Source: an uncultured Algimonas sp. (lineage in GTDB: Bacteria > Pseudomonadota > Alphaproteobacteria > Caulobacterales > Maricaulaceae). Taken from it: a stretch of 64,000 bases of DNA. Position numbers and translations under genes: made by a program. The DNA lies in the NCBI RefSeq assembly GCF_947498175.1, contig NZ_CANMJB010000003.1, positions 310,001 through 374,000 of the forward strand. Reading direction: 5' to 3'. Every line of letters begins with the position of its first letter. Position 1 is the stretch's first letter. The notes beneath the pieces are model-generated. The model was not told where the DNA came from, did not search any database, and was given only the letters and a program-made list of their open reading frames with translations. This document shows, one piece after another, positions 18,835-27,015 of this stretch.

Positions 18835-19419
18835 ATGACCGCGTCCATCCCCCGGCACGAACAGCCGTCGTTCGAAGACCTTGTGCAGCAGCCGGACGGA
18901 CCGGTCGTCTGGCAACCGCATCCACCACAATCCGCGCCTGCGCGGCCGGTGCAGACTTTCGATCCACGTTGCGCTGTCGGCGGCCAGACTCACCCGGATG
19001 CCTATGCCCGGTTTCGCGCAGCACCAATGCCCGGCCACCCGGGCGGTTCCGCGCCGTTCGGACAGGTCCGTCCCGAGCCTAGCGCCCAGACGCCGCACCC
19101 GCACGCCGCAGAAATCGCCGAACCGGATCGCGCCTCGCTGATCGGCCGCATCCGTGCGCTGGGTCAAGCCGAAGGCAGGCTGCAACCGGGCAATCGCAAG
19201 CCATTTCTGATGGGCGTGCTGAGCGGCATCGTACTGATGCTACTGCTCGGACTGGTCTTCCGCGCCGCCCAGCCCGCACCGGGCTACGCCTTTGGCACAG
19301 CGACGACCACCGTCGTGCCTGCCGCGACCGAACCGCAAGCCGTCGCCTTCCTGGACCGTGTCGCAGAGTTCGAAACGGCGACGCCGTCTCCGCGTCCGGA
19401 GGCGGCCGACGACCCCTAG
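18835..19419 (+). CDS. Hypothetical proline-rich protein with one transmembrane segment
   Basis: 194 aa. The first ~115 residues are Pro/Gln/His-rich and likely disordered, then a charged stretch ([16 protein letters not shown]), one transmembrane helix ([19 protein letters not shown], about 125-143) and a short Ala/Pro-rich tail. Topology suggests a cytoplasmic disordered N-terminus and a periplasmic tail. No clear ribosome site at the chosen ATG. The stop overlaps the convergent argG end by 4 nt. Function unknown. Confidence 0.58.
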   Translation: MTASIPRHEQPSFEDLVQQPDGPVVWQPHPPQSAPARPVQTFDPRCAVGGQTHPDAYARFRAAPMPGHPGGSAPFGQVRPEPSAQTPHPHAAEIAEPDRASLIGRIRALGQAEGRLQPGNRKPFLMGVLSGIVLMLLLGLVFRAAQPAPGYAFGTATTTVVPAATEPQAVAFLDRVAEFETATPSPRPEAADDP

Positions 19420-20645
19420 CGGTTCAGACCCGCCTTGCGGTCGCGCGCCTTGAGCAGGCGCAGGCGCAGGGCGTTGATCTTGATGAACCCGCCAGCGTCG
19501 GCCTGATCATAGACATCGTCTTCCTCGAAGGTGACATGTTCCTGGCTGTAGAGCGAATAGTCGCTCGCGCGCCCGATGATGTCGACATTGCCCTTGTAGA
19601 GCTTCAGCCGGACCGTGCCGGTGACCAGTTCCTGCGAGGCGTCGATCGCGGCCTGGAGCATTTCGCGCTCGGGGCTGAACCAGAAACCGTTATAGATCAG
19701 CTCGGCATAGCGCGGCATCAACTCGTCCTTCAGATGCGCCGCGCCCTTGTCCATCGTGATCTGTTCGATACCGCGATGCGCCATGAGAAGGATTGTCCCG
19801 CCGGGCGTCTCGTAGACGCCGCGCGACTTCATGCCGACGAAACGGTTTTCCAGCAGGTCGAGGCGGCCGATCCCGTTCTCGCCGCCCAGCTCGTTGAGCC
19901 GCGTCAGCAAGGTCGCCGGGCTCATCGTCTCGCCGTCGATCGACACGGCATCGCCGCGCTCGAAGCCGACCTCGATGATGGTCGCCGTGTCCGGCGCATC
20001 TTCGGGACTGACCGTGCGCTGATAGACATAGCTCGGCGCTTCGTCGTTCGGGTCTTCCAGCACCTTGCCTTCGGAGCTGGTGTGCAGCAGGTTCGCATCG
20101 ACGGAAAACGGCGCTTCGCCGCGCTTGTCGGTGGCGATCTCGATGCCGTGCTTCTCGGCATATTCGATCAGCTTGTTGCGGCTGTTCAGATCCCATTCGC
20201 GCCACGGGGCGATCACCTTGATATCCGGGTCGAGCGCGTAATAGCCCAGTTCGAAGCGGACCTGATCATTGCCCTTGCCGGTCGCGCCGTGACAGACCGC
20301 GTCCGCGCCGACTTCGTGCGCGATCTCGATCTGGCGCTTGGAGATGAGCGGCCGCGCGATCGACGTGCCGAGTAGGTAAAGACCTTCATAGACCGTATTG
20401 GCGCGGAACATCGGAAAGACGAAATCGCGCACGAATTCCTCGCGCAGATCGTCGATATATATGTTCTCCGGCTTCACGCCCGCATCCAGCGCCTTCTGCC
20501 GCGCGGGTTCCAACTCCTCGCCCTGCCCCAGATCGGCGGTGAAAGTCACCACCTCGCAGCCCTTTTCCTCCTGCAGCCATTTCAGGATGATCGAGGTGTC
20601 GAGCCCGCCGGAATAGGCGAGGACGACTTTTTTCGGATCGGACAT
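19416..20645 (-). CDS. argG: Argininosuccinate synthase
   Basis: 409 aa, usual length. Joins citrulline and aspartate with ATP in arginine synthesis. N-terminal ATP pyrophosphatase loop [12 protein letters not shown] (about 9-20), [15 protein letters not shown] (about 118) for citrulline/ATP contacts, and [14 protein letters not shown] typical of the class. Lies 0.55 kb downstream of lysA on the same strand, separated by a repeat-bearing gap. Confidence 0.97.
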   Translation of the reverse strand: MSDPKKVVLAYSGGLDTSIILKWLQEEKGCEVVTFTADLGQGEELEPARQKALDAGVKPENIYIDDLREEFVRDFVFPMFRANTVYEGLYLLGTSIARPLISKRQIEIAHEVGADAVCHGATGKGNDQVRFELGYYALDPDIKVIAPWREWDLNSRNKLIEYAEKHGIEIATDKRGEAPFSVDANLLHTSSEGKVLEDPNDEAPSYVYQRTVSPEDAPDTATIIEVGFERGDAVSIDGETMSPATLLTRLNELGGENGIGRLDLLENRFVGMKSRGVYETPGGTILLMAHRGIEQITMDKGAAHLKDELMPRYAELIYNGFWFSPEREMLQAAIDASQELVTGTVRLKLYKGNVDIIGRASDYSLYSQEHVTFEEDDVYDQADAGGFIKINALRLRLLKARDRKAGLNR

Positions 20646-21014
20646 CGGGAGCGGCCTCTTGGTGGTTTTCGTGCGCGGCTTAGCGCGACGGAGGCAAGGG
20701 GGGAAGGAAAAGAGGTTGCCGTCTCACGCAAGACACGAAATCCGCGCGTCCGGCCGGCGCACCGGTCGTCAGCGTCGTGATCCGAACGAGGACCGGTTTG
20801 CGTTTTTGCAAGCGACTGAAAGAGCCGGACGTTCCAGATGGACAAGGAATGCTTTCTAGAAGAGTCCGAAACAGACAAGCCCGAAACCCGTGCGAGGCCT
20901 TCTGGTCTTGCCTTAGCTGCCTTCATAGCCTCACCCCCGGGCAGGGACTCGCTCGCGCGGTCCCGTGGGGTCCATCACGGTACGGCTGGGCCAGCTGGAA
21001 CGGTTGGGAGATGG

Positions 21015-21035
21015 ATCCCGGGTTGACCCCGGGAT
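21015..21035 (+). repeat. 21-nt palindromic repeat, copy 1
   Basis: ATCCCGGG, 5-nt loop TTGAC, CCCGGGAT. Same 21-nt length and same ATCCC start as copies at 29464, 56992 and 59081. This is the most perfect copy. It precedes the three-way-junction repeat by 94 nt. Confidence 0.75.
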
Positions 21036-21128
21036 GAGGGGGTGGGGAAATGGCTGGACAAGACGCCGTTTGGGCTTGCGGGGCGGCGTTTCCTTCGCGT
21101 CCTTTGGGACGCGTGTTCCTGCGGAACA

Positions 21129-21184
21129 AGGTTTGCGACGAACGGCTTCGCCGTTCTTAGACCCGCATGGCGGGACGCAAACCT
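21129..21184 (+). repeat. Three-way-junction repeat, copy 1 (downstream of lysA)
   Basis: Outer stem AGGTTTGCG (21129-21137) pairs with CGCAAACCT (21176-21184). Inside are two hairpins: GAACGGC-TTC-GCCGTTC and CCCGC-ATG-GCGGG. The whole lies 15 nt beyond the lysA stop, in lysA 3' mRNA. A second full copy at 57046-57100 differs in the first inner stem by paired changes. Confidence 0.8.
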
Positions 21185-21199
21185 GTGGGGCCAGGTTAG

Positions 21200-22468
21200 T
21201 CAGTTCGACCAGTCCACCAATCTCTCCCGTTCCAGCATCTCCTCTACGCTGGGGCGTTTGCGGATGAGGCGGTACTGGCCGCCGCGGACCATGACTTCGG
21301 GGACGAGGGGGCGGGTATTGTATTGGCTGCTCTGTGCGGCGCCGTAGGCCCCGGCGGAGTGGAAGACGACGAGGTCGCCCGCACGGACGGCGGGCATCAT
21401 TCGGTCCTTGGCGAAAGTGTCGCCGGATTCGCAGATCGGGCCGACGATGTCGTAGGTCGCGGACGCCTGGTCCGGTTCGGGCAGGCGCACGGGTTCGACC
21501 GCGTGCCAGGCGTCGTAGAGGGCAGGGCGCAGCAAGTCGTTCATGGCGGCATCGACGATCAGGAATTCGCGGTCGCCGCCGCCCTTGACATAGAGCACTT
21601 CGGTCAGCAGCACGCCGCTGTTTCCCGCGATCATGCGGCCCGGTTCGAATACCATCTGCACGCCCAGATCCGCGGTCAGCCGCCGGACCAGCTGGCCATA
21701 ATCGGACGGTGGCGGGGGCATGCGGTTGTCGTCGCCATAATGAATCCCCAGGCCGCCGCCGATATCGAACAGGCGGATGTCGTGGCCTTGGGTGCGCAGC
21801 CGTTCGATCAGGCCGCGCACCTTGCGGATGGCGGCTTCGAACGGGGCCAGGTCGTCGATCTGGCTGCCGATGTGGACGTCCACCCCGACCACCTCGATCC
21901 CCGGCAAGCAGGCCGCTTCGGCATAGGCGGACTCGGCCCGGTCCCAAGCGATGCCGAACTTGTTCTCCTTCTTGCCAGTGCTGATCTTTTCGTGCCCGCC
22001 GGCGCTGACATCCGGATTGACGCGGAAGGCGACGGGCGCGCGGCGTCCCATGGACTGGGCGACGTCGTCCAGCACGCGCAGTTCCGGCAGGCTTTCGACG
22101 TTGAAGACATGAATGTCCGCCTCCAGCGCGGCGGACATTTCGTCCCGCGTCTTGCCGACGCCGGAAAAGACGATCCGCTCGCCTGGAATGCCTGCGATCA
22201 GCGCGCGGGCCAGTTCTCCGCCCGATACCACGTCCGCGCCTGCACCCAGCCGGGCCAGAGTCTGCAGCACGGCGATATTGCTATTGGCCTTGACCGAATA
22301 GGCCACCAGCGTGTCCAGCCCGCCGAAGCTGTCTGCGAAAACACGGTAGTGGCGTTCCAGCGTGGCGGAGGAATAGACATAGACGGGCGTGCCGACCTCG
22401 GCCGCGATACGCGACAGAGGCACATCCTCGGCATGGAGTTCGCCGTCGCGGTGATCGAAGTGGCGCAT
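21200..22468 (-). CDS. lysA: Diaminopimelate decarboxylase
   Basis: 422 aa PLP enzyme making L-lysine from meso-diaminopimelate. The PLP lysine is in VAYSVKANSN (about residue 60), the glycine-rich phosphate loop in DIGGGLGIHYG, the phosphate contact in FEPGRMIAGNSG and the cross-dimer CESGDTF near 355. Follows lptM by 42 nt on the same strand, a known arrangement (lptM-lysA) in proteobacteria. The argH gene that often precedes lptM is absent here. Confidence 0.96.
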   Translation of the reverse strand: MRHFDHRDGELHAEDVPLSRIAAEVGTPVYVYSSATLERHYRVFADSFGGLDTLVAYSVKANSNIAVLQTLARLGAGADVVSGGELARALIAGIPGERIVFSGVGKTRDEMSAALEADIHVFNVESLPELRVLDDVAQSMGRRAPVAFRVNPDVSAGGHEKISTGKKENKFGIAWDRAESAYAEAACLPGIEVVGVDVHIGSQIDDLAPFEAAIRKVRGLIERLRTQGHDIRLFDIGGGLGIHYGDDNRMPPPPSDYGQLVRRLTADLGVQMVFEPGRMIAGNSGVLLTEVLYVKGGGDREFLIVDAAMNDLLRPALYDAWHAVEPVRLPEPDQASATYDIVGPICESGDTFAKDRMMPAVRAGDLVVFHSAGAYGAAQSSQYNTRPLVPEVMVRGGQYRLIRKRPSVEEMLERERLVDWSN

Positions 22469-22510
22469 GGCGGAATCGACAGGAGAAGCGGACCGGACGC
22501 GCAGGCGGCG

Positions 22511-22726
22511 TCAGGGCTGCCCGACCTCTTCCACGCCGTATTGCGGCAGAGGCATGATGTCTTCTTCTTCCGTAGGTTCAGGCGTCTCGACGGGTTTCTC
22601 CGCCCCCTCGCCCCAGAGCGGCGGCGCGGTCTGCAGGCTGCCGCGGATGCCGCAGGCCGAAAGCGAGGCAGCGATCAGCAGGAGAGCGGCGAGGCGGGAG
22701 GTCTGACGCGAGATACGGACGGGCAT
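22511..22726 (-). CDS. lptM: LptM-type small lipoprotein
   Basis: 71 aa. Signal ends in the lipobox SACG (Cys about 25), followed by GIRGSLQTAPPLWG, which matches the short conserved segment after the lipidated Cys in LptM/YifL. The rest is Pro/Glu-rich. LptM in E. coli stabilises the LptDE lipopolysaccharide translocon in the outer membrane. Location just upstream of lysA supports the call. Start chosen as the ATG giving a proper signal peptide. Confidence 0.8.
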   Translation of the reverse strand: MPVRISRQTSRLAALLLIAASLSACGIRGSLQTAPPLWGEGAEKPVETPEPTEEEDIMPLPQYGVEEVGQP

Positions 22727-22886
22727 GTCTTGCCCATAGAGCGGCCCCGCTCCGGCGTCGAGTCGCAATGGCGCGATAGCGACCAGGTGCATTGGGGGCT
22801 CCGGCATGAGCGGCGGGATCGGCATATGCCGAATATGGCGAAGGTTTCACTTTTGCGCCTCCGGACGCCCCTCCAAGACGGATCGC

Positions 22887-23645
22887 ATGAAAATTCCGTT
22901 CGCCATCGCACTGCTGGCCGCTTTCGTCGCCCCCGTTCTGGCCCAGGACGCGCCTGAACCGCTGGGCCGGGATTATTGCTTCGAGACGGCGGACATGACC
23001 GCGATGCTGCGGAAGTTCGATGGGCTGAAGGACCGAAAGCGCGACACGGTCGGCGCCGAGTTCGCGCTCGGCTTCGATCTGCAGGACGGCGAAGCACTGC
23101 CGGAACGCGCCGAACTGCGCGACGGCACCGCCGTCACCCCGATCGCCTTCGACGCGCATCATCGCAGCACCGGTCTGACGCCGATGTTGGCGGCTGCATC
23201 GGACGCCGCCGAACTGTGCATCGTCGATCCTGCCCGGGCAGGCCGGCGTCCGATGGATATGGGCTACAGGCTGAATATGGGTTTGGGCATCCGGTTCCTG
23301 CGCACGCCGGGCACGCATGGGCTGGCCGAGATCGAAGACGGGCTGAAGGACGGACGATCCCATTACAAGAAGATGGCCGGCGCGATGGGGTTCATGGTGC
23401 CGAAGTTCGATCACGTGGCCGTGGCGGGCCGCGACGAAGACAACCCGCCGCGCCTCTGGGCGACCGCGGACGGCGCGGATATCGGCGAACCCGCCTTCAC
23501 GCTCTATGACGGAGCGCGCCTGGTCGATGTTGACGTTCTGGAAGCAATGGGCGCAGACGGCATTCGCATCGCGGACGGCTATTATCGCCTGTCGCCGAGC
23601 CCGGACGCCGAGACGGTCGCCAAATTCAGCGGCGGCGAGGACTGA
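22887..23645 (+). CDS. Hypothetical exported protein
   Basis: 252 aa; signal peptide MKIPFAIALLAAFVAPVLAQ cut near residue 19-20. The mature protein has Cys near 29 and 112, charged loops and predicted beta segments, but no recognised domain. An earlier ATG (22806) would put unrelated sequence before the signal, so 22887 is preferred. Convergent with nfeD. Function unknown. Confidence 0.68.
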   Translation: MKIPFAIALLAAFVAPVLAQDAPEPLGRDYCFETADMTAMLRKFDGLKDRKRDTVGAEFALGFDLQDGEALPERAELRDGTAVTPIAFDAHHRSTGLTPMLAAASDAAELCIVDPARAGRRPMDMGYRLNMGLGIRFLRTPGTHGLAEIEDGLKDGRSHYKKMAGAMGFMVPKFDHVAVAGRDEDNPPRLWATADGADIGEPAFTLYDGARLVDVDVLEAMGADGIRIADGYYRLSPSPDAETVAKFSGGED

Positions 23646-23653
23646 TTTCCGGT

Positions 23654-24118
23654 CTAGCGCTCCACGATCAGGGTGGCGCCCTGCACGGTGCGGATGCGCA
23701 ACAGGTCGCCCGTCTTTACATCCGGAACCGGGAGCGACGCGCCGTCCAGCCGGGCCGCCCATTGCGTACCGCCGAGTTCGACCCGGCCTTCCGTGCCGTC
23801 GAAATCGCCCACCGCCCGGACCTGGCGGCCGACCATGGCCTGGCCCGGATCGTTGAGGTCGGACGGCTCCCCGCCCTTGACCAAGCGCTGCAGATGGGTC
23901 CGGCCCAGCACCAGCGTCGCGACCGACAGCAGGAAGAACAGCAATAGCTGCATTTCCCATCCCAGTCCCGGCGCGATGAACATCAGCACCCCGACGAACA
24001 AAGCCGAGACGGCGGGCCACAGGATGTAGGTCGAGCCGGTCAGCAGCTCGACCCCGAGCAGGACGATGCCGAGCGCCAGCCAGTGCCAGGCGGTGAGCTG
24101 GGAGAGGAGTTCGATCAT
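23654..24118 (-). CDS. NfeD-family membrane protein
   Basis: 154 aa: several N-terminal transmembrane segments (about 11-75) and a C-terminal OB-fold domain (about 90-154) with MVGRQVRAVGDFDGTEGRVELGG (two strands) as in NfeD1b/YbbK. Short NfeD proteins pair with SPFH proteins. Begins 3 nt after the stop of the SPFH gene, so co-transcribed and partner to it in membrane organisation or quality control. Confidence 0.87.
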   Translation of the reverse strand: MIELLSQLTAWHWLALGIVLLGVELLTGSTYILWPAVSALFVGVLMFIAPGLGWEMQLLLFFLLSVATLVLGRTHLQRLVKGGEPSDLNDPGQAMVGRQVRAVGDFDGTEGRVELGGTQWAARLDGASLPVPDVKTGDLLRIRTVQGATLIVER

Positions 24119-24121
24119 GCC

Positions 24122-25048
24122 TTATTCCTTTCCTCTTTCCCCTTGGCCGCTCTCGATCAGCGCCTTCAGCCCGGCCACGCTGCCGGCCAAGGCGCCGAGC
24201 TCCGCGGGGACGATCAATGTCTTCTGGTTGGGCGCGGTCGCCAGTTTCTCGAACGCCTTGACGTAATCCTGCGCCACGAAATAATTGATCGCATTGACGT
24301 CGCCCGCCGCGATGGCCTCGCTGACCATCTGCGTCGCCTTGGCTTCGGCCTGGGCTTCGCGTTCGCGCGCTTCGGCGTCCAGGAAAGCGGCCTCGCGGCG
24401 GCCTTCGGCTTCGCGCACGGCGGCTTCCTTTTCGCCCTCGGCGCGCAGGATCTGGCTTTGCTTGCGCCCTTCGGCCTCCAGGATTTCGGCGCGCTTCTCG
24501 CGCTCCGCTTTCATCTGCTTGTTCATCGCCTGGGTGATGTCGTGCGGCGGCGACAGGTCCTTGATCTCGATCCGCGTGACTTTCGTCCCCCACGTATCCG
24601 TCGCCTGGTCGATCACGGTCAGCAGCTTGGCGTTGATCTCGTCGCGGCGTGACAGAACCTCGTCCAGATCCATCGAGCCGACCACCGTCCGGACGTTGGT
24701 CAGGCAGAGGTTCTGGATCGCGTGGTCGAGATTGTTGACCTCATAGGCGGCCTTGCGCGGGTCCAGCACCTGGATGAAGACCACGGCATCGGCCGTGACC
24801 ATGGCATTGTCCTTGGTGATGACATCCTGGGACGGCACGTCGATCACGCGTTCGCGCATGTTGATCTTGTGGCCGATGCGTTCGTAGAAGGGGATCAGGA
24901 AGGTCAGGCCGGGCTTGAGCGTGCGCGAATAGCGGCCGAACTGCTCGACAGTATATTCCGAGCCCTGATGCACGACCGTCACGGCCCGCACCACGAAGAA
25001 CAGGACCAAGCCGACCAGCAGCAGAACCAATATCTGACCTATCTCCAT
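24122..25048 (-). CDS. SPFH/Band 7 (stomatin/QmcA-like) membrane protein
   Basis: 308 aa: one N-terminal membrane anchor (about 5-24), the Band 7 domain starting VVHQGSEYTVEQFGRY, and a long Glu/Ala/Arg-rich coiled coil (about 190-245) of the kind that oligomerises into rings. Motifs RERVIDVPSQDVITKDNA and TDTWGTKVTRIEIKD are typical of paraslipin/QmcA proteins. Operon with the NfeD gene downstream. Confidence 0.92.
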   Translation of the reverse strand: MEIGQILVLLLVGLVLFFVVRAVTVVHQGSEYTVEQFGRYSRTLKPGLTFLIPFYERIGHKINMRERVIDVPSQDVITKDNAMVTADAVVFIQVLDPRKAAYEVNNLDHAIQNLCLTNVRTVVGSMDLDEVLSRRDEINAKLLTVIDQATDTWGTKVTRIEIKDLSPPHDITQAMNKQMKAEREKRAEILEAEGRKQSQILRAEGEKEAAVREAEGRREAAFLDAEAREREAQAEAKATQMVSEAIAAGDVNAINYFVAQDYVKAFEKLATAPNQKTLIVPAELGALAGSVAGLKALIESGQGERGKE

Positions 25049-25089
25049 CTATCTCTCCTTCTCGTCTGTCCCTGGTTGTCTGTTGCGTT

Positions 25090-25569
25090 CTAGAGATTGT
25101 CCAGGACATGTTCGGCGGAACTGACCTTGAACTCGCCCGGGCCTTCCACGAAGAGCTGCTCGACCCTGCCGTCATCGACGACCATGGCATAGCGCTGCGA
25201 CCGCGTCCCCATGCCGAACTGGCTCGCATCCATCTCGAGGCCCAACTCCTTGGCGAAGGCACCGTTGCCGTCCGCCAGCATCAACACATCGTCCGCGCCC
25301 TGTTCCTTGCCCCAGGCATCCATCACGAAGACGTCGTTGACCGAGGTGCAGGCGACCGTGTCCACGCCCTTGGCTTTGAGGTCGGCCATGTTGTCCTTGA
25401 AGCCCGGCAGGTGCTTGGCCGAGCAGGTCGGCGTATAGGCGCCCGGCACGGCGAACAGAACGACGCGCTTTCCGGAGAACAGCTCCGATGCGCTCATCGG
25501 CGCAGGTCCGTCCTCGCCCATGGTCATGAAGGTGGCGTCGGGAAGGGTGTGTCCGGGTTCGATGGTCAT
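25090..25569 (-). CDS. Peroxiredoxin, Prx5-like
   Basis: 159 aa. Reduces hydroperoxides through the peroxidatic Cys49 in PGAYTPTCSAKHLPG. Further family segments are DTVACTSVNDVFVMDAWG and GMGTRSQRYAMVVDDG. Start MTIEPGHTLPDATF at 25569 is the usual N-terminus; the frame extends upstream but with unrelated residues. A second resolving Cys (about 77) is present. Cytosolic. Confidence 0.94.
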   Translation of the reverse strand: MTIEPGHTLPDATFMTMGEDGPAPMSASELFSGKRVVLFAVPGAYTPTCSAKHLPGFKDNMADLKAKGVDTVACTSVNDVFVMDAWGKEQGADDVLMLADGNGAFAKELGLEMDASQFGMGTRSQRYAMVVDDGRVEQLFVEGPGEFKVSSAEHVLDNL

Positions 25570-25681
25570 GGCGGTCTCTTTCTCAAGCGTATATGGGATT
25601 ATCGTTGTTCGATAAGAATGCCACGCCAATCCAAGCCTGGCAATTCTTGAAAATGCTCGGACACGTCCCCACATATCGGGG

Positions 25682-26272
25682 ATGGAACAGTCGTCCAATT
25701 CCGAGAATGCCGATTATCCGACCTATGTCGGCCAGTATCTGATCGCCACGCCCGCCATGGGAGACCCGCGTTTCGCCCAGACCGTCATCTTTCTGTGCGC
25801 GCATGATGCATCCGGCGCGATGGGGCTGATCGTCAACCGCGCCAAGCTGGGCCTCGTCATTTCCGACCTGCTCGACCATGTCGGCGTGGACGGACAGGTG
25901 CGCGTCGCGGACGCGCCCGTGCTGGACGGCGGACCGGTGGACATCGACCGGGGCTTCGTGCTGCATTCCGCCGACTGGTTCCGGGACGACCAAACGCTCA
26001 AGGTTTCCGACACGCTGGGCCTGTCCACGACCAAGGACGCGCTCGAAGCGCTGGTCGGCGACCAGGCGCCGGATCGCGCTATGCTGGCCGTCGGCTATGC
26101 CGGCTGGGGGCCGGGGCAGCTGGAAGCCGAGATTGCGGACAATGCCTGGCTGGTCGCGGGCGGGGACGATGCGCTCGTCTTCGGCGACGACATGAATGGC
26201 AAATGGACGCAGGCGCTGGCCCGCATCGGTGTCAGTCCCGAACAGCTGAGCGCGTTCGGCGGCAGTGCCTGA
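25682..26272 (+). CDS. yqgE: YqgE/AlgH-family (UPF0301) protein
   Basis: 196 aa. Begins with the typical GQYLIATPAMGDPRFAQTVI, then AHDASGAMGLIVNR and the GYAGWGPGQLEAEIADNAWL segment that defines the UPF0301 family. Structure is known for relatives; the role is not, though AlgH is linked to regulation in Pseudomonas. Divergent from the peroxiredoxin gene. Confidence 0.94.
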   Translation: MEQSSNSENADYPTYVGQYLIATPAMGDPRFAQTVIFLCAHDASGAMGLIVNRAKLGLVISDLLDHVGVDGQVRVADAPVLDGGPVDIDRGFVLHSADWFRDDQTLKVSDTLGLSTTKDALEALVGDQAPDRAMLAVGYAGWGPGQLEAEIADNAWLVAGGDDALVFGDDMNGKWTQALARIGVSPEQLSAFGGSA

Positions 26273-26390
26273 AACCGAGCAACCCGCGAACGCACGACCG
26301 GGGACCGCGCAAGCTCCACAACCCGTAACTGCACTTGGTAAAATTACCCATCTTCACGCCTAGTTAATCCATTTATATTTCTATGGCGGC

Positions 26391-26882
26391 ATGACGTTCC
26401 AGATCGATGCCTTCATCCCCAAGAACCCGCGCGTCTTCCAGCTTCTGCTGATCGACAGCGACCCCAATGAAATCTCAGTGGTCCGGCGGACGCTCTCCGT
26501 GTCCGTGCCGGTGCGCTACGAGGCCGAACAGGTGACGACCTTCGAGGACGGCTTGGTCAAGCTGGCCACGTCGCGCTACGACCTCATTGTGCTGGATTGC
26601 AAGCTGACGCGGACCCTGACGGTTCCGCGCACGATCCCGGTCATCAACACGTTACGCGGCACGACGCAGCTGGCCGTGACGCTGAGCGACCTGGCAACGA
26701 CGCAGACGACCTGCCCGACCGAACTGGAAGTCGACCATGTCCTCGAAAAGGCTGGTCTGATGCAGTTCCTCGGCAGCCTGTTCATGAAGATGTCGGCGCG
26801 CACCGTTTGCAATACGTGCGAGCATTTCCGCGACTCCGAATGCTCCAAATACGACCGCAGCCGCCGCCACGCCATGATGTGA
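26391..26882 (+). CDS. Receiver-like domain with C-terminal cysteine cluster
   Basis: 163 aa. The first ~120 residues look like a response-regulator receiver: LLLIDSDPNEISVVRRTL supplies the acidic pair and YDLIVLDCKLT the putative phosphoacceptor Asp; a later Lys expected before the last strand is not obvious. The last ~27 residues hold CNTCEHFRDSECSKY, a CxxC-x7-C cluster that could bind metal, then basic residues. No partner histidine kinase gene nearby. Neither the fold nor the phosphorylation is proven. Confidence 0.62.
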   Translation: MTFQIDAFIPKNPRVFQLLLIDSDPNEISVVRRTLSVSVPVRYEAEQVTTFEDGLVKLATSRYDLIVLDCKLTRTLTVPRTIPVINTLRGTTQLAVTLSDLATTQTTCPTELEVDHVLEKAGLMQFLGSLFMKMSARTVCNTCEHFRDSECSKYDRSRRHAMM

Positions 26883-26924
26883 GCGGACTTTCATGCGCCG
26901 CGAAACCGCGGGGATGCGCGACCG

Positions 26925-26998
26925 TAGGGGGAGAGGGACTTGAACCCCCAACCAACCCGTTATGAGCGGGTGGCTCTAACCAATTGAGCTATCCCCCC
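26925..26998 (-). tRNA. tRNA with CAU anticodon (elongator Met or Ile2)
   Basis: 74 nt folding as a full cloverleaf: acceptor GGGGGGA with TCCCCCT (first pair G-T), D stem GCTC/GAGC, anticodon stem ACCCG/CGGGT around CTCATAA, T stem GGGGG/CCCTC with loop TTCAAGT, discriminator A. The anticodon CAT is at 26962-26964. CCA is not encoded. It lacks the three G-C pairs of an initiator tRNA. Elongator Met and lysidine-modified Ile2 cannot be separated by eye. Confidence 0.9.
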
Positions 26999-27015
26999 AC
27001 GACACACGCATGCCG

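Larger units (their letters stand above)
20646..21199 (+). other. 554-bp gap with repeats between argG and lysA
   Basis: Contains the 21-nt palindrome at 21015-21035 and the three-way-junction repeat at 21129-21184, both listed separately. The stretch 20646-20900 is the argG upstream region; no confident promoter was placed. Short frames here lack coding character or ribosome sites and are not called. Confidence 0.6.

Noticed and set aside
22578-24593. 671-codon minus-strand frame spanning lptM, an exported-protein gene, nfeD and the SPFH gene
   Set aside because: Arg/Gly-rich artefact crossing several real genes on both strands.
26925-26998. tRNA as attachment site of an integrated element
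   Set aside because: No integrase or direct repeat of the tRNA 3' end was seen on either side; glpK and the receiver-like gene look native.
26925-26998. Initiator tRNA-fMet
   Set aside because: The anticodon stem lacks the three consecutive G-C pairs of initiators and the first acceptor pair is not the initiator mismatch.
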